From Amycolatopsis sp. A133 (lineage in GTDB: Bacteria; Actinomycetota; Actinomycetes; Mycobacteriales; Pseudonocardiaceae), in assembly GCF_031082405.1 (NCBI RefSeq), contig NZ_JAVHJU010000017.1, positions 62,001 through 126,000 on the forward strand: DNA of 64,000 nt. Direction: 5' to 3'. Both the position numbers and the translations under genes were made by a program. Positions 41,967 through 50,333 of the stretch are shown here, in pieces. Position 1 is the stretch's first letter; every line of letters starts with the position of its first letter. The notes under the pieces are model-generated. The model did no database searches, was not told the origin of the DNA, and saw only the letters and a program-made list of their open reading frames with translations.

Positions 41967-42059
41967 ATGAAGAGGGTAGCCCGCCCCCTGCTCCTGACCA
42001 GGCGTCGCGTTGTCGACGAAGGCCGCCGCTCCGTGACCGCATGTCGACGCTCCAACTGA
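41967..42059 (+). CDS. probable 30-residue leader peptide
   Basis: An ATG-TGA ORF of 30 codons begins 9 nt after TGGAGG and encodes an Arg-rich peptide with TRRRVVD, then GRRS and ACRR near its end. This resembles the RRHVD...R.S...CR pattern of short leader peptides found before sulfur-metabolism genes in actinomycetes, as I remember that family. It sits between the SAM riboswitch and the metN-like gene, and a hairpin follows it (42094-42110). A role as a second control layer is inferred. Confidence 0.55.
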   Translation: MKRVARPLLLTRRRVVDEGRRSVTACRRSN

Positions 42060-42093
42060 GCTTGTCGTAGCCGGTCCACCTCTTCTTCACGCA

Positions 42094-42110
42094 CCGTCCG
42101 AACAGGACGG
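42094..42110 (+). promoter_or_regulatory. hairpin between leader peptide and metN-like gene
   Basis: CCGTCC and GGACGG pair with a 5-nt loop, 35 nt after the leader stop. It could act as an attenuator or a ribosome-controlled switch. Confidence 0.35.
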
Positions 42111-42166
42111 AACTCGCTTGCGGCCGGGTGCCGCGCCATGCGCGCACCCCGTTTTCTGGAGCCTTC

Positions 42167-43180
42167 GTGATCACCGTCGAAAATCTGTCCAAAACCTTTG
42201 CCACCAACGGAAATTCGGTCGTCGCCCTGCGGGACGTGAGCGTTGAGGTCCAGGCCGGCTCGCTGTTCGGCGTGGTCGGTCCCGCCGGGTCCGGCAAGTC
42301 CGTCCTCGCCCGCTGCATCGCGCTGCAGGAGCGCCCCGACCGCGGCGTCGTCCGCCTCGACGGCCTCAACACCGGCACCCTCGACGGCCGCCGCCTCCGC
42401 GAAATCCGCCGTCAGCTCGGGGTCGTGTCCACGAAGCCGGAGCTGATCGCCGAGCGCACCATCGCCGGCAACATCGCGTCCCCGCTCGAGCAGCTCGGAG
42501 TCGACGGCCCGCAGCGCCGCAGCCGGGTCGGCTCGCTGCTCGACCTCGTCGGCCTGACCCCGCGCGCCGCGCAGCACCCCGGCGAGCTGTCCGCCGGTCA
42601 GCTCCGCCGCGTCGCGGTCGCGAAGGCGCTGGCGGCGGCCCCCGCCGTGCTGCTTGCCGACGACCCGACCGCCGGCGTCGACCCGGAGGAGGCCGGTGCG
42701 GTGCTCGCCGTCCTCGACCGGGCGCGGTCCGAGCTGGGCGTCACCGTCGTCGTCACGACGCCGGACGCGGGCGTGGTCCGCCGGGTCTGCGACGACGTCG
42801 CGGTGCTGGAGGACGGCACGGTCGTCGAGCGCGGCACGGTGCTCGACCTGATCTCCGACCCGGCCAGCCGCACCGCCCAGGCGCTGCTGCCCGCCATCGA
42901 GACCAGCCGCGCGCAGGCGGCGCGCTACGACCGCTCGGCCGACGTCGTGCTGGTCGGCTTCGCGTCGGTGGGCGCGCTGCTGCCCGAGGCCGCGGGCCGC
43001 TTCGACGTCGAGTTCGCCACCATCGGCGGCGGCCTGACCCGGATCGGCGACACCCCGGTCGGCCGGTTCCGCCTCGGCGTCCGCGGCGAGCGGGCCGACG
43101 CGGCGCTGGCCTGGGTCGCCGAGCGCGGCGGGCACGTCACCCACACCGCCCGCGGTCCGCAGGGCATCGCGGCCGCCTGA
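42167..43180 (+). CDS. MetN-like ABC transporter ATPase (lone)
   Basis: A 337-residue ATPase with Walker A GPAGSGKSVL, signature LSAGQLRRVAVA, Walker B VLLADDPTAGVD and a C-terminal region like the regulatory NIL domain of MetN. MetN normally pairs with permease MetI and lipoprotein MetQ for methionine uptake, but neither is adjacent here. The signature LSAGQ and DDPTAG depart from LSGGQ and DEPT. GTG at 42167 follows CTGGAG. The upstream SAM-I riboswitch supports a methionine role. A repeat follows. Confidence 0.8.
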   Translation: MITVENLSKTFATNGNSVVALRDVSVEVQAGSLFGVVGPAGSGKSVLARCIALQERPDRGVVRLDGLNTGTLDGRRLREIRRQLGVVSTKPELIAERTIAGNIASPLEQLGVDGPQRRSRVGSLLDLVGLTPRAAQHPGELSAGQLRRVAVAKALAAAPAVLLADDPTAGVDPEEAGAVLAVLDRARSELGVTVVVTTPDAGVVRRVCDDVAVLEDGTVVERGTVLDLISDPASRTAQALLPAIETSRAQAARYDRSADVVLVGFASVGALLPEAAGRFDVEFATIGGGLTRIGDTPVGRFRLGVRGERADAALAWVAERGGHVTHTARGPQGIAAA

Positions 43181-43194
43181 CCCGTACCGGCCCC

Positions 43195-43283
43195 AAGCGC
43201 CCCAATGTGGCGTTCGGTGCGTCCAACGCACCCAATGTGGCGTTCGGTGCGTTGGACGCAACCAACGCCACATTGGGGCGCTT
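43195..43283. repeat. forward-forward-inverted repeat cluster, family B
   Basis: CCCAATGTGGCGTTCGGTGC occurs at 43201 and 43231, and an inverted copy ends at 43283. The outer copy pairs with the inverted one over 20 perfect bases (43195-43214 with 43264-43283). It sits 15 bp after the metN-like stop and before ispE and may end transcription. Confidence 0.75.
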
Positions 43284-43294
43284 TGGCGGGCACG

Positions 43295-43300
43295 TAGGCT
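43295..43300 (+). promoter_or_regulatory. candidate leaderless -10 of ispE
   Basis: TAGGCT lies 6 nt before the GTG at 43307, as at ksgA and rsmI. Confidence 0.5.
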
Positions 43301-43306
43301 GGTCGG

Positions 43307-44266
43307 GTGCTCGCCGTAGTTCCGCCCCCAGTCACCGTCCGGGTTCCGGCCAAGGTCAACCTGCACCTTTCGGTCGATGACCTGCGCGAAGACGGTTACC
43401 ACGAGCTGGTGACCGTCTTCCAGGCGCTGTCGCTGACCGACGAAGTGACCGTCGCGGTCACCGAAGAACCCGGCATCGAGGTCTTCGGCGAAGGGGAGGG
43501 CACCGTCCCGACCGGCCCCGAAAACCTGGCCTGGCGGGCCGTCGAAGCGCTGGCCGCGCACGTCGGCCGCACCGAGGAGCCGAAGGTCCGGGTGGTGCTG
43601 CGCAAGGGCATCCCGGTCGCCGGCGGCATGGCGGGCGGCAGCGCCGACGCGGCGGCGACGCTCGTCGGCCTGGCGAGCCTGTGGAACCTCGACGTCACCC
43701 GCGACGAGCTGGCCGCGATCGCCGCCGGCCTGGGCAGCGACGTCCCGTTCGCGCTCTACGGCGGCACCGCGCTGGGCACCGGGCGCGGCGAACAGCTGGT
43801 CCCGGTGCTGTCGCGGCACACGTTCCACTGGGTCTTGGCCTTCGACGCCGAAGGGCTGTCGACGCCGAAGGTGTTCGGCGAACTGGACCGCCTGCGCGCG
43901 GCGGGCAACCCGCCCCGGATCGGCTCGCACACGCCGGTGGTCGAGGCGCTCGCCTCGGGTGACCCGCGCCAGCTGGCCCTGCTGCTGGGCAACGACCTGC
44001 AGGCGGCGGCCGTCTCGTTGCGGCCGGACCTGCGCCGCACGCTCCGGGCGGGCGTCAACGCGGGCGCCCTCGCGGGCACGGTGTCCGGCTCCGGTCCGAC
44101 GTGCGCGTTCCTCTGCGAAGGCGCGCAGTCGGCGGTGGAGGTCGCGGCCGAGCTGTCGGGCGCCGGCGTGTGCCGGACGGTCCGCGTGGCCCACGGTCCG
44201 GTCCCGGGAGCCCGGCTGGTGGGCGGGGACGACGCGCCGCGCCCGGCGCCGCGGGTGCACGCGTGA
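43307..44266 (+). CDS. ispE: 4-diphosphocytidyl-2-C-methyl-D-erythritol kinase
   Basis: A 319-residue GHMP kinase of the MEP pathway that supplies IPP/DMAPP, the building blocks also needed by the diterpenoid cluster at the right end. Motifs are [11 protein letters not shown], the ATP loop [15 protein letters not shown] and GSGPTCAFL. The GTG at 43307 is probably leaderless. It overlaps the ASCH gene by 4 bp. The ksgA-ispE order is conserved, but a metN-like gene has been inserted between them here. Confidence 0.95.
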   Translation: MLAVVPPPVTVRVPAKVNLHLSVDDLREDGYHELVTVFQALSLTDEVTVAVTEEPGIEVFGEGEGTVPTGPENLAWRAVEALAAHVGRTEEPKVRVVLRKGIPVAGGMAGGSADAAATLVGLASLWNLDVTRDELAAIAAGLGSDVPFALYGGTALGTGRGEQLVPVLSRHTFHWVLAFDAEGLSTPKVFGELDRLRAAGNPPRIGSHTPVVEALASGDPRQLALLLGNDLQAAAVSLRPDLRRTLRAGVNAGALAGTVSGSGPTCAFLCEGAQSAVEVAAELSGAGVCRTVRVAHGPVPGARLVGGDDAPRPAPRVHA

Positions 44267-44670
44267 AGCACGCCGAGTTCGCGTTCCCCGGTCCGCTGCG
44301 CGACAAGCTGGTCGCGGCGATCCTGCGCGGGGAAAAGACTTCGACCACCGGCCTGCTCGTCGAGTACGAGAAGTACGGCGAGGAGCTGCCTGCCGTCGGC
44401 GAGCGCGAGCTGATGATCGATTCGGCCGGTGCCGGGGTCGCGGTTCTCGAGACGACCGAGGTTCGCGTCCTGCCACTGTCCGAAGTGGACCTGCAACACG
44501 CCCTCGACGAGGGTGAGGGCTTCACGAGCGTCGCCGAATGGCGCGCCGACCACACGGCCTACTGGCACAGCGCCGAAATGCGCGCCGCGCTGGAGGACCC
44601 CGAATTCACCGTGGACGACACGACCATGGTCGTGGCAACCCGGTTCGTCATCGTAGAAAGGATCGGCTGA
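44263..44670 (+). CDS. ASCH-domain protein
   Basis: A 135-residue protein with an ASCH fold ([45 protein letters not shown]). ASCH proteins are thought to bind RNA or act on modified nucleosides, and the function of this one is not known. GTG at 44263 overlaps the ispE stop (GTGA), so translation is coupled. The ABC-F gene follows after 4 bp. Confidence 0.82.
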   Translation: MKHAEFAFPGPLRDKLVAAILRGEKTSTTGLLVEYEKYGEELPAVGERELMIDSAGAGVAVLETTEVRVLPLSEVDLQHALDEGEGFTSVAEWRADHTAYWHSAEMRAALEDPEFTVDDTTMVVATRFVIVERIG

Positions 44671-44674
44671 ACGG

Positions 44675-46441
44675 ATGGCCAACCTGGTCAATCTCGAGTC
44701 GGTGAGCAAGTCCTACGGGGTGAAGCCACTGCTGGACGGCGTTTCTCTCGGTGTCGCGGCCGGGCAGCGCATCGGCGTCGTCGGGCTCAACGGTGGCGGC
44801 AAGACCACCCTGCTGGAAGTCCTTTCCGGACTCGCCGAGCCGGATTCCGGGCGGGTCAGCCACGTCGGCGGCCTGCGGATGGCCGTGGTCACCCAGCGCA
44901 CCGAACTCCCGGACGGCAGCACGGTCGGCGACGTTGTGCTCGAGCGGTACGGCGCCGAACACGAGTGGGCCGCCGACGCCCGCGTCCGCTCCATTGTGGA
45001 CGGGCTGGGCATCACGGCGATCGGGCTCGACAAGCCCACCGCGAACCTGTCCGGTGGCGAGCGGCGCCGGGTCGCCCTGGCCGCCGCGCTGACCGGCGAA
45101 CTTGACCTCGTTGTGCTCGACGAGCCGACCAACCACCTGGACGTCGAAGGTGTCCGCTGGCTCGCCGACCACCTGCTCGCGCGCCGGATCGCGGTTGTGG
45201 TCGTCACGCACGACCGGTGGTTCCTCGACACCGTCGCGACCCTGACGTGGGAGGTCGCGAACGGCCGCGTCGAGCAGTACGAAGGCGGTTACGCCGACTG
45301 GATCTTCGCGCGCGCCGAGCGGGCGCGGCTGGCCGCGACGGCCGAGGAGAAGCGGCAGAACCTGGCCCGCAAGGAGCTGGCGTGGCTGCGCCGCGGCCCG
45401 CAGGCCCGCTCGTCGAAGCCGCGCTACCGCATCGAGGCCGCCGAAGCGCTGATCGCCGACGTCCCGCCGCCCCGCGACTCGGTCGAACTGCAGGCGTTCG
45501 CGAAGCGGCGGCTCGGCAAGACCGTGCTGGAACTGGAAGACACGACGTACGCGGTCGGCGACCGGACGCTGCTCGACCACGTCACCTGGCGGATCGGGCC
45601 GGGCGACCGGATCGGCCTCGTCGGCGTCAACGGCTCGGGCAAGACGTCGCTGCTGAAGCTGCTCGGCGGTGACGTCGAGGGCAGCACCGGCCGCCGGATC
45701 GAGGGCAAGACGGTCGCGCTGGCGCACCTGCGCCAGGAGCTCGACGACCTGCCCGGCGACCTGCGGGTGCTGCAGGCGATCGAGCAGGTGGCCGGGCGCG
45801 TGGTGTTCGGCAAGCAGGAGATGACGGCGTCGCAGCTGGGCGAGAAGCTGGGTTTCCCGGCGGCCCGGCAGTGGACGCCGGTCGGTGACCTTTCGGGCGG
45901 CGAGCGACGCCGGCTGCAGCTGTGCCGGCTGCTGATGGCCGAGCCGAACGTGCTGCTGCTCGACGAACCGACGAACGACCTGGACATCGACACGCTGCAG
46001 CAGCTGGAGGACCTCCTCGACGGCTGGCCGGGCACGATGGTCGTCGTCTCGCACGACCGCTACCTGGTCGAACGCGTTTGCGACACGATCGTCGCGCTGT
46101 TCGGCGACGGCCGGATCACCCACCTCCCGGGCGGCATCGAGGAGTACCTGAACCGCCGGGCCCTCGCCAAGGAACCGGCGGCCGCGGCGGCTCCGACGGC
46201 CGCCAAGACCGAGGCGAAGAAGTCGGCGGCGGACTTGCGCGCGGCGCAGAAGGACCTCGGCCGGCTGGAGCGCAAGCTCGATCAGCTGCACGCCAAGGAG
46301 GAGAAGCTCCACGCGTCGCTGCTGGAGGCCGCGACGGACCCGGCGAAGCTGATGGAGCTCAACGCCGAGCTGAAGGGCGTCCAGGGCGAGATCGAGGACG
46401 TCGAGGGCCGGTGGCTCGAGACGTCCGAGCTGCTGGAATGA
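44675..46441 (+). CDS. ABC-F family ATPase
   Basis: A 588-residue soluble protein with two ABC cassettes (Walker A GLNGGGKTT near 40 and GVNGSGKTS near 315), LSGGE signatures and EPTNHLD/EPTNDLD Walker B boxes. A linker lies between them and a C-terminal coiled coil follows (LRAAQKDLGRLERKLDQL). ABC-F proteins act on the ribosome. It resembles Uup and the actinobacterial ABC-F group rather than a transporter. Some protect from antibiotics; that cannot be told from sequence alone. It overlaps the next gene by 4 bp. Confidence 0.92.
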   Translation: MANLVNLESVSKSYGVKPLLDGVSLGVAAGQRIGVVGLNGGGKTTLLEVLSGLAEPDSGRVSHVGGLRMAVVTQRTELPDGSTVGDVVLERYGAEHEWAADARVRSIVDGLGITAIGLDKPTANLSGGERRRVALAAALTGELDLVVLDEPTNHLDVEGVRWLADHLLARRIAVVVVTHDRWFLDTVATLTWEVANGRVEQYEGGYADWIFARAERARLAATAEEKRQNLARKELAWLRRGPQARSSKPRYRIEAAEALIADVPPPRDSVELQAFAKRRLGKTVLELEDTTYAVGDRTLLDHVTWRIGPGDRIGLVGVNGSGKTSLLKLLGGDVEGSTGRRIEGKTVALAHLRQELDDLPGDLRVLQAIEQVAGRVVFGKQEMTASQLGEKLGFPAARQWTPVGDLSGGERRRLQLCRLLMAEPNVLLLDEPTNDLDIDTLQQLEDLLDGWPGTMVVVSHDRYLVERVCDTIVALFGDGRITHLPGGIEEYLNRRALAKEPAAAAAPTAAKTEAKKSAADLRAAQKDLGRLERKLDQLHAKEEKLHASLLEAATDPAKLMELNAELKGVQGEIEDVEGRWLETSELLE

Positions 46442-47025
46442 GGGTGCTCGGGCCCGACGAGCCCCTCGGCGTACCGCAGCTGCGGCGGATCGCGGTGGCG
46501 GGCGGGGCGGGCTCGGGCAAGTCGACCCTCGCGCAGACGCTGTGCGAGGGCCTCGGCGTGCCGTACGTGGCGCTCGAATCCTTCTACCTCGGGCCCGGCT
46601 GGACCGTGCGGGACACCTGGGAGGCCGAGGTGCTCGACTTCCTGGACGGCGACGTCTGGGCCATCGAGTGGCAGGGCGAGCAGGTCCGGGACCGGATGAC
46701 CGCCCGCCTCGACGTGCTGGTGTGGCTCGACCACCCGCGGGCGCTGGTCATGGCCCGGGTCGTCATCCGCACGCTGAAACGTCGCTTCGGCCGCGGTTCG
46801 AAGATCGCCGCGGGGAACGTCGAAGGCCCGTTGCGCACCTTCTTCACCGACCGTGAGCACATCGTCAAGATGGCGTGGCGGTACCACCCGATCCTGCGCG
46901 CGCGGGTCCGTCAGGTGATCGGAGAGGACCGCTACCCCGGCCTCGTGGTCGTCCGGCTGCGGGGCCAGCGCCAGGTGAACCGGTGGCTTCGCGGCCCGCT
47001 TTCCGCTTTGCTCGGCGGACGTTGA
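46438..47025 (+). CDS. P-loop kinase-like protein (FlaR/topology-modulation type)
   Basis: A 195-residue P-loop NTPase with Walker A GGAGSGKSTLAQ near 23-34, followed by YVALESFYLGPGW and VWLDHPRALVMARVV. The layout matches adenylate-kinase-like proteins annotated as DNA topology modulation proteins. The true substrate is unknown. ATG at 46438 overlaps the ABC-F stop (ATGA). Confidence 0.8.
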   Translation: MRVLGPDEPLGVPQLRRIAVAGGAGSGKSTLAQTLCEGLGVPYVALESFYLGPGWTVRDTWEAEVLDFLDGDVWAIEWQGEQVRDRMTARLDVLVWLDHPRALVMARVVIRTLKRRFGRGSKIAAGNVEGPLRTFFTDREHIVKMAWRYHPILRARVRQVIGEDRYPGLVVVRLRGQRQVNRWLRGPLSALLGGR

Positions 47026-47036
47026 CGCCGAGACAG

Positions 47037-47042
47037 TAGTGT
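47037..47042 (+). promoter_or_regulatory. candidate leaderless -10 of the acyl-AMP ligase gene
   Basis: TAGTGT lies 7 nt before the ATG at 47050, and no ribosome-binding site is visible. Confidence 0.4.
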
Positions 47043-47049
47043 TCCCGCC

Positions 47050-48738
47050 ATGAGCAGGTTCGTGGACACGCTCGTCGCCACCGCGACGAAGCGGGGGCAG
47101 CAGCGCGGCATGGTGACCGGAGAGCCGAAGGAACCGGTCCGGCGGACCTGGGCCGAGGTGCACGCCGAAGCCCGGCGGATCGCCGGTGGTCTGGTGGCCG
47201 GCGGGTTCGAGCGCGGGGGTGCCGTGGCGGTGCTGGCCGCGGCGCCGGTGCTGATCGCGCCGACCGTGCAGGCCGTGTGGCTGGCCGGCGGCAGCGTCAC
47301 GATGCTGCACCAGCCGACCCCGCGCACCGACCTCGCCGAGTGGGCCGAGGACACCGTGCGGGTGCTCGGGATGATCGGCTCCGACCTGGTGCTGCTGGGC
47401 GAGCCGTTCGATCAGCTGGCGCCGGTGCTGGCGGAAAAGGGCATCGGCTTCAAGCTCATCACCGAGCTCGCGGAAGCCGAGCCGCTCGCCAATGTGATTG
47501 TCACGGACGAGGGCGACACCGCGCTCCTGCAGCTGACGAGCGGGTCGACCGCCGATCCGAAGGCCGTGCGGATCACCTACGGGAACCTGTACTCCAACGT
47601 CAAGGCCATGGTCGAGCGCGCGGAGTTCGACTTCGACGTCGACGTGATGGTGTCGTGGCTGCCGACGTTCCACGACATGGGGATGGTCGGCTTCCTGACC
47701 GTGCCGATGACCTTCGGCGTCGAGCTGGTCAAGATCACGCCGGTCGAATTCCTCTCCGGGCCGTTGATCTGGCCCGAGCTGATCACGAAGTACCACGGCA
47801 CCACGACGGCGGCGCCGAACTTCGCGTACGCGATCGTCGGGCGCCGGATGGCCCGCGTCGACGAAGACGACGCCTACGACCTGTCGAAGCTGCGCATCGC
47901 GCTGAACGGCGCCGAGCCCATCGACGAGACCGCCGTCCAGACCTTTGTGGACGCCGGCGCCCGGTTCAAGATGCCTGCCGAGTGCGTCTTCCCGGCCTAC
48001 GGCATGGCGGAAGCGACGCTCGCGGTCTCGTTCGCGCCGCTGTTCACCGGCCTCACCCTCGACGTCGTCGAGGCGGACGCGCTGGAGGCGGAGAACCGCG
48101 CGGTGCCGGTCCCCGAGGGCGACCCGCGGCGCGGCACCGACGGCGTCCGGTCGTTCGCGCTGCTCGGCCGGCCCCTCGACGGGCTGGAGGCGGAGATCGT
48201 CAACGACGCCGGCGCGCCGCTGGGTGAGCGCGAGGTCGGCGAGATCCGGCTGCGCGGCGAAGCCGTGACGCCCGGCTACCTGACCATGGACGGCCCGCTC
48301 GACACGCAGGACGCGGACGGCTGGCTGAACACCGGCGACCTCGGGTACCTGGTGGACGGCCAGATCGTCATCTGCGGCCGCCGCAAGGACGTCATCATCA
48401 TGGGCGGCCGCAACCTGTACCCGACGGACATCGAGCGCGCGGCGACCTCGGTCGACGGGGTGCGCGCGGGCAACGCGGTGGCGGTCCGGCTGGACGCGGG
48501 CAGCCGTCGCGAGCGGTTCGCGGTGGTCCTGGAGTCGAAGCTGGCGGGCGACGCCGAAGCCGAGAAGAACCTGATGAAGCAGGTGTCGGCCCGGGTCCGC
48601 GACGCGGTGGACATGCGGCCGTACGCGGTGGTGGTGCTCCCGGCGGGCAGCCTCCCGAAGACGCCTTCGGGCAAGGTCAAGCGCGCGGCAACGGCCCAGC
48701 AGTTCGCCGACCGAATCAAGAAGAACGCCGACGCCTGA
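47050..48738 (+). CDS. fatty acyl-AMP ligase-like protein
   Basis: A 562-residue ANL-family adenylating enzyme. The AMP-binding loop LTSGSTADPKAVRITY is near 155-172, and PAYGMAEATLA, NTGDLGYL and GRRKDVIIMGGRNLYPTDIE follow. The pattern is that of fatty acyl-AMP ligases, which pass acyl-AMP to a carrier protein rather than to CoA. No carrier or PKS gene is nearby. An equivalent gene (Rv1013, pks16) lies in the same block of M. tuberculosis. Two direct repeats and a hairpin follow the stop. Confidence 0.88.
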   Translation: MSRFVDTLVATATKRGQQRGMVTGEPKEPVRRTWAEVHAEARRIAGGLVAGGFERGGAVAVLAAAPVLIAPTVQAVWLAGGSVTMLHQPTPRTDLAEWAEDTVRVLGMIGSDLVLLGEPFDQLAPVLAEKGIGFKLITELAEAEPLANVIVTDEGDTALLQLTSGSTADPKAVRITYGNLYSNVKAMVERAEFDFDVDVMVSWLPTFHDMGMVGFLTVPMTFGVELVKITPVEFLSGPLIWPELITKYHGTTTAAPNFAYAIVGRRMARVDEDDAYDLSKLRIALNGAEPIDETAVQTFVDAGARFKMPAECVFPAYGMAEATLAVSFAPLFTGLTLDVVEADALEAENRAVPVPEGDPRRGTDGVRSFALLGRPLDGLEAEIVNDAGAPLGEREVGEIRLRGEAVTPGYLTMDGPLDTQDADGWLNTGDLGYLVDGQIVICGRRKDVIIMGGRNLYPTDIERAATSVDGVRAGNAVAVRLDAGSRRERFAVVLESKLAGDAEAEKNLMKQVSARVRDAVDMRPYAVVVLPAGSLPKTPSGKVKRAATAQQFADRIKKNADA

Positions 48739-48741
48739 CCC

Positions 48742-48848
48742 GTCACTTTCCCTATGAAAGTTGCGTGCCTGGGGCCTGGAGGCGTCACTTTCCCTATGAA
48801 AGTTGCGTGCCCGGCGCCTCGAGGCGTCACTTTCATAGGGAAAGTGAC
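48742..48848. repeat. forward-forward-inverted repeat cluster, family C, 42-bp period
   Basis: GTCACTTTCCCTATGAAAG occurs at 48742 and 48784. At 48826 its inverse partner (GTCACTTTCATAGGGAAAG with GTGAC) follows. The three units start exactly 42 bp apart. Either forward copy can pair over 19 bases with the last unit, giving alternative hairpins. It lies between convergent genes and probably ends transcription on both sides. Confidence 0.8.
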
Positions 48849-48851
48849 GTC

Positions 48852-49208
48852 TTAGCGTTGCTGGACGCGGATGGCGCGGAGCGTGGGTGGGGCGGCTCGC
48901 TCGGTTGTGGCTTCCGGGGCCGTGCGGGCGCCCGGGAGGTCCGGGGCCTGGCCGGTGCGGGCGGCGAGCTGGTGTTCCACCGCGTCGAGGAACTCGTCGA
49001 CTTCGCGCTCGTCGTAGCCTCGCTTGCCGATCAGCGGCTTCGAGAACATCACGTGGTGCACTTCGGCGGCGGTCAGGTCGTCCTCCTCGCCGAGCGTCTT
49101 GGCGATCCGCCGGACGAACTCGTCGACCTCGTGCTTCGCGTAACCACGACGGCCGATCGGGGCGTTACCGAAAGTGACCTCGGCGAGGTCTTCGGCGGTG
49201 AACGACAT
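48852..49208 (-). CDS. small DivIVA-domain protein
   Basis: A 118-residue protein with two copies of a short DivIVA-like motif (GRRGYAKHEVDEFVRRIA near 18-35 and GKRGYDEREVDEFLDAVE near 61-78). Full-length DivIVA has a long coiled coil, missing here, so this is a mini-DivIVA of the kind repeated in actinobacteria. It may help place proteins at curved membrane or the pole. A similar gene lies at 49379. Confidence 0.82.
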   Translation of the reverse strand: MSFTAEDLAEVTFGNAPIGRRGYAKHEVDEFVRRIAKTLGEEDDLTAAEVHHVMFSKPLIGKRGYDEREVDEFLDAVEHQLAARTGQAPDLPGARTAPEATTERAAPPTLRAIRVQQR

Positions 49209-49305
49209 GGAACTCTCCGATTCCGGGTTGGACGGGATGCGAAACTCCCGTACACCGTCCTAACCCGTGAACAGGCTGCCCGAAAGGGGCTTTCCCCAAC
49301 CTCAC

Positions 49306-49336
49306 CCCGAAGGACGGCCTCCGGCCCGCCTTCGGG
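49306..49336 (-). terminator. terminator-like hairpin after the rplY-pth operon
   Basis: CCCGAAGG (49306-49313) and CCTTCGGG (49329-49336) enclose an inner GGCC-TCC-GGCC stem, giving one long hairpin 42 bp past the stop of the second DivIVA-domain gene. Confidence 0.6.
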
Positions 49337-49378
49337 TGACTCCGCGCTACCGAGCGCTGTGTGGCCGGCTTCACACCG

Positions 49379-49696
49379 TCAGCCGCGGCCGAACCACTTC
49401 CGCGGCCCCTGCGACGGCTTCTCGTCCTCGATGACCGGTCGCGGGTTGCGCAGCTCCACCAGCGCCGCCTCGGCCTCGTCGAGGAACAGGTCGACCTGGG
49501 CCTGGTCGTAGCTGCGCATGCCGACCGGCATGATCGTGAACTCGACGTAGTGGATGTCGTCCGGGGTCAGGATGTTCCGCCCGGCCAGCGCCTCGGCGAT
49601 GAGGTCGAGGAAGGCGTCCACCTCGTCCTCGTTGTAGCCGCGACGGCCGAACCGGGGTTTGCCGAAAGCGATCGCCCGGACTTCGTCGGGGGTCAT
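49379..49696 (-). CDS. small DivIVA-domain protein
   Basis: A 105-residue relative of the protein at 48852, with the same doubled motif ([21 protein letters not shown] and [20 protein letters not shown], read as motif repeats). It lies 21 bp past pth on the same strand, so it likely ends an rplY-pth-divIVA-like operon. A hairpin follows. Confidence 0.8.
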   Translation of the reverse strand: MTPDEVRAIAFGKPRFGRRGYNEDEVDAFLDLIAEALAGRNILTPDDIHYVEFTIMPVGMRSYDQAQVDLFLDEAEAALVELRNPRPVIEDEKPSQGPRKWFGRG

Positions 49697-49717
49697 GGCT
49701 TCACCTTGCCACCCATG

Positions 49718-50311
49718 TCAGCCCGCGTGGAAGGCGTTCTGCGCGGCCGCGAGGCCGGTGCCGATCAGCGCTTCGGTCGCGTCCGCGCACCGATCCACCT
49801 CCAACGGGAGTTCCTTGCGCTCGACCGTCGAAAAGTCCTTCAGCACGAAGTCCGCGGGGTCCTGGCGGCCCGGAGGGCGGCCGATGCCGAACCGCACCCG
49901 GTAGTAGTCGCGGGTGCCCAGCGACTTCGAGATCGAGCGGAGTCCATTGTGGCCGTTGTCGCCGCCGCCGAACTTGAGCTTCAGCGCGCCGAAGTCGACG
50001 TCGAGCTCGTCGTGCACCACGACCAGGCCGGACGGCGGCACCTTGTAGAACTTCGCCGCGCCGACGACCGGCCCGCCGGAGAGGTTCATGTACGAACGCG
50101 GCTTCACCAGCACCACGCGGCGGCCGGCCAACCGGCCTTCGAGCACTTCGCCGCCGCTCTTGTGCGTCTTGAACTTGCCGCCGATGCGGGCGGCGAGCTC
50201 GTCCAGCACCATGAACCCGACATTGTGCCGGTTTCCGGCGTACTGGGGTCCGGGATTGCCGAGGCCGGCGAGCAAAATCAGCTCGCCGGCCCCGGGCACG
50301 TCTTCGGTCAC
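49718..50311 (-). CDS. pth: peptidyl-tRNA hydrolase
   Basis: A 197-residue enzyme that frees tRNAs from peptidyl-tRNA. The family pattern is complete: [17 protein letters not shown] with the catalytic His, [22 protein letters not shown] and [13 protein letters not shown]. The GTG at 50311 fits the family start. A longer frame begins in the rplY end and adds unconserved residues. It lies 22 bp downstream of rplY. Confidence 0.95.
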   Translation of the reverse strand: MTEDVPGAGELILLAGLGNPGPQYAGNRHNVGFMVLDELAARIGGKFKTHKSGGEVLEGRLAGRRVVLVKPRSYMNLSGGPVVGAAKFYKVPPSGLVVVHDELDVDFGALKLKFGGGDNGHNGLRSISKSLGTRDYYRVRFGIGRPPGRQDPADFVLKDFSTVERKELPLEVDRCADATEALIGTGLAAAQNAFHAG

Positions 50312-50333
50312 GCTCGAAACGGTAACAGCGGCG

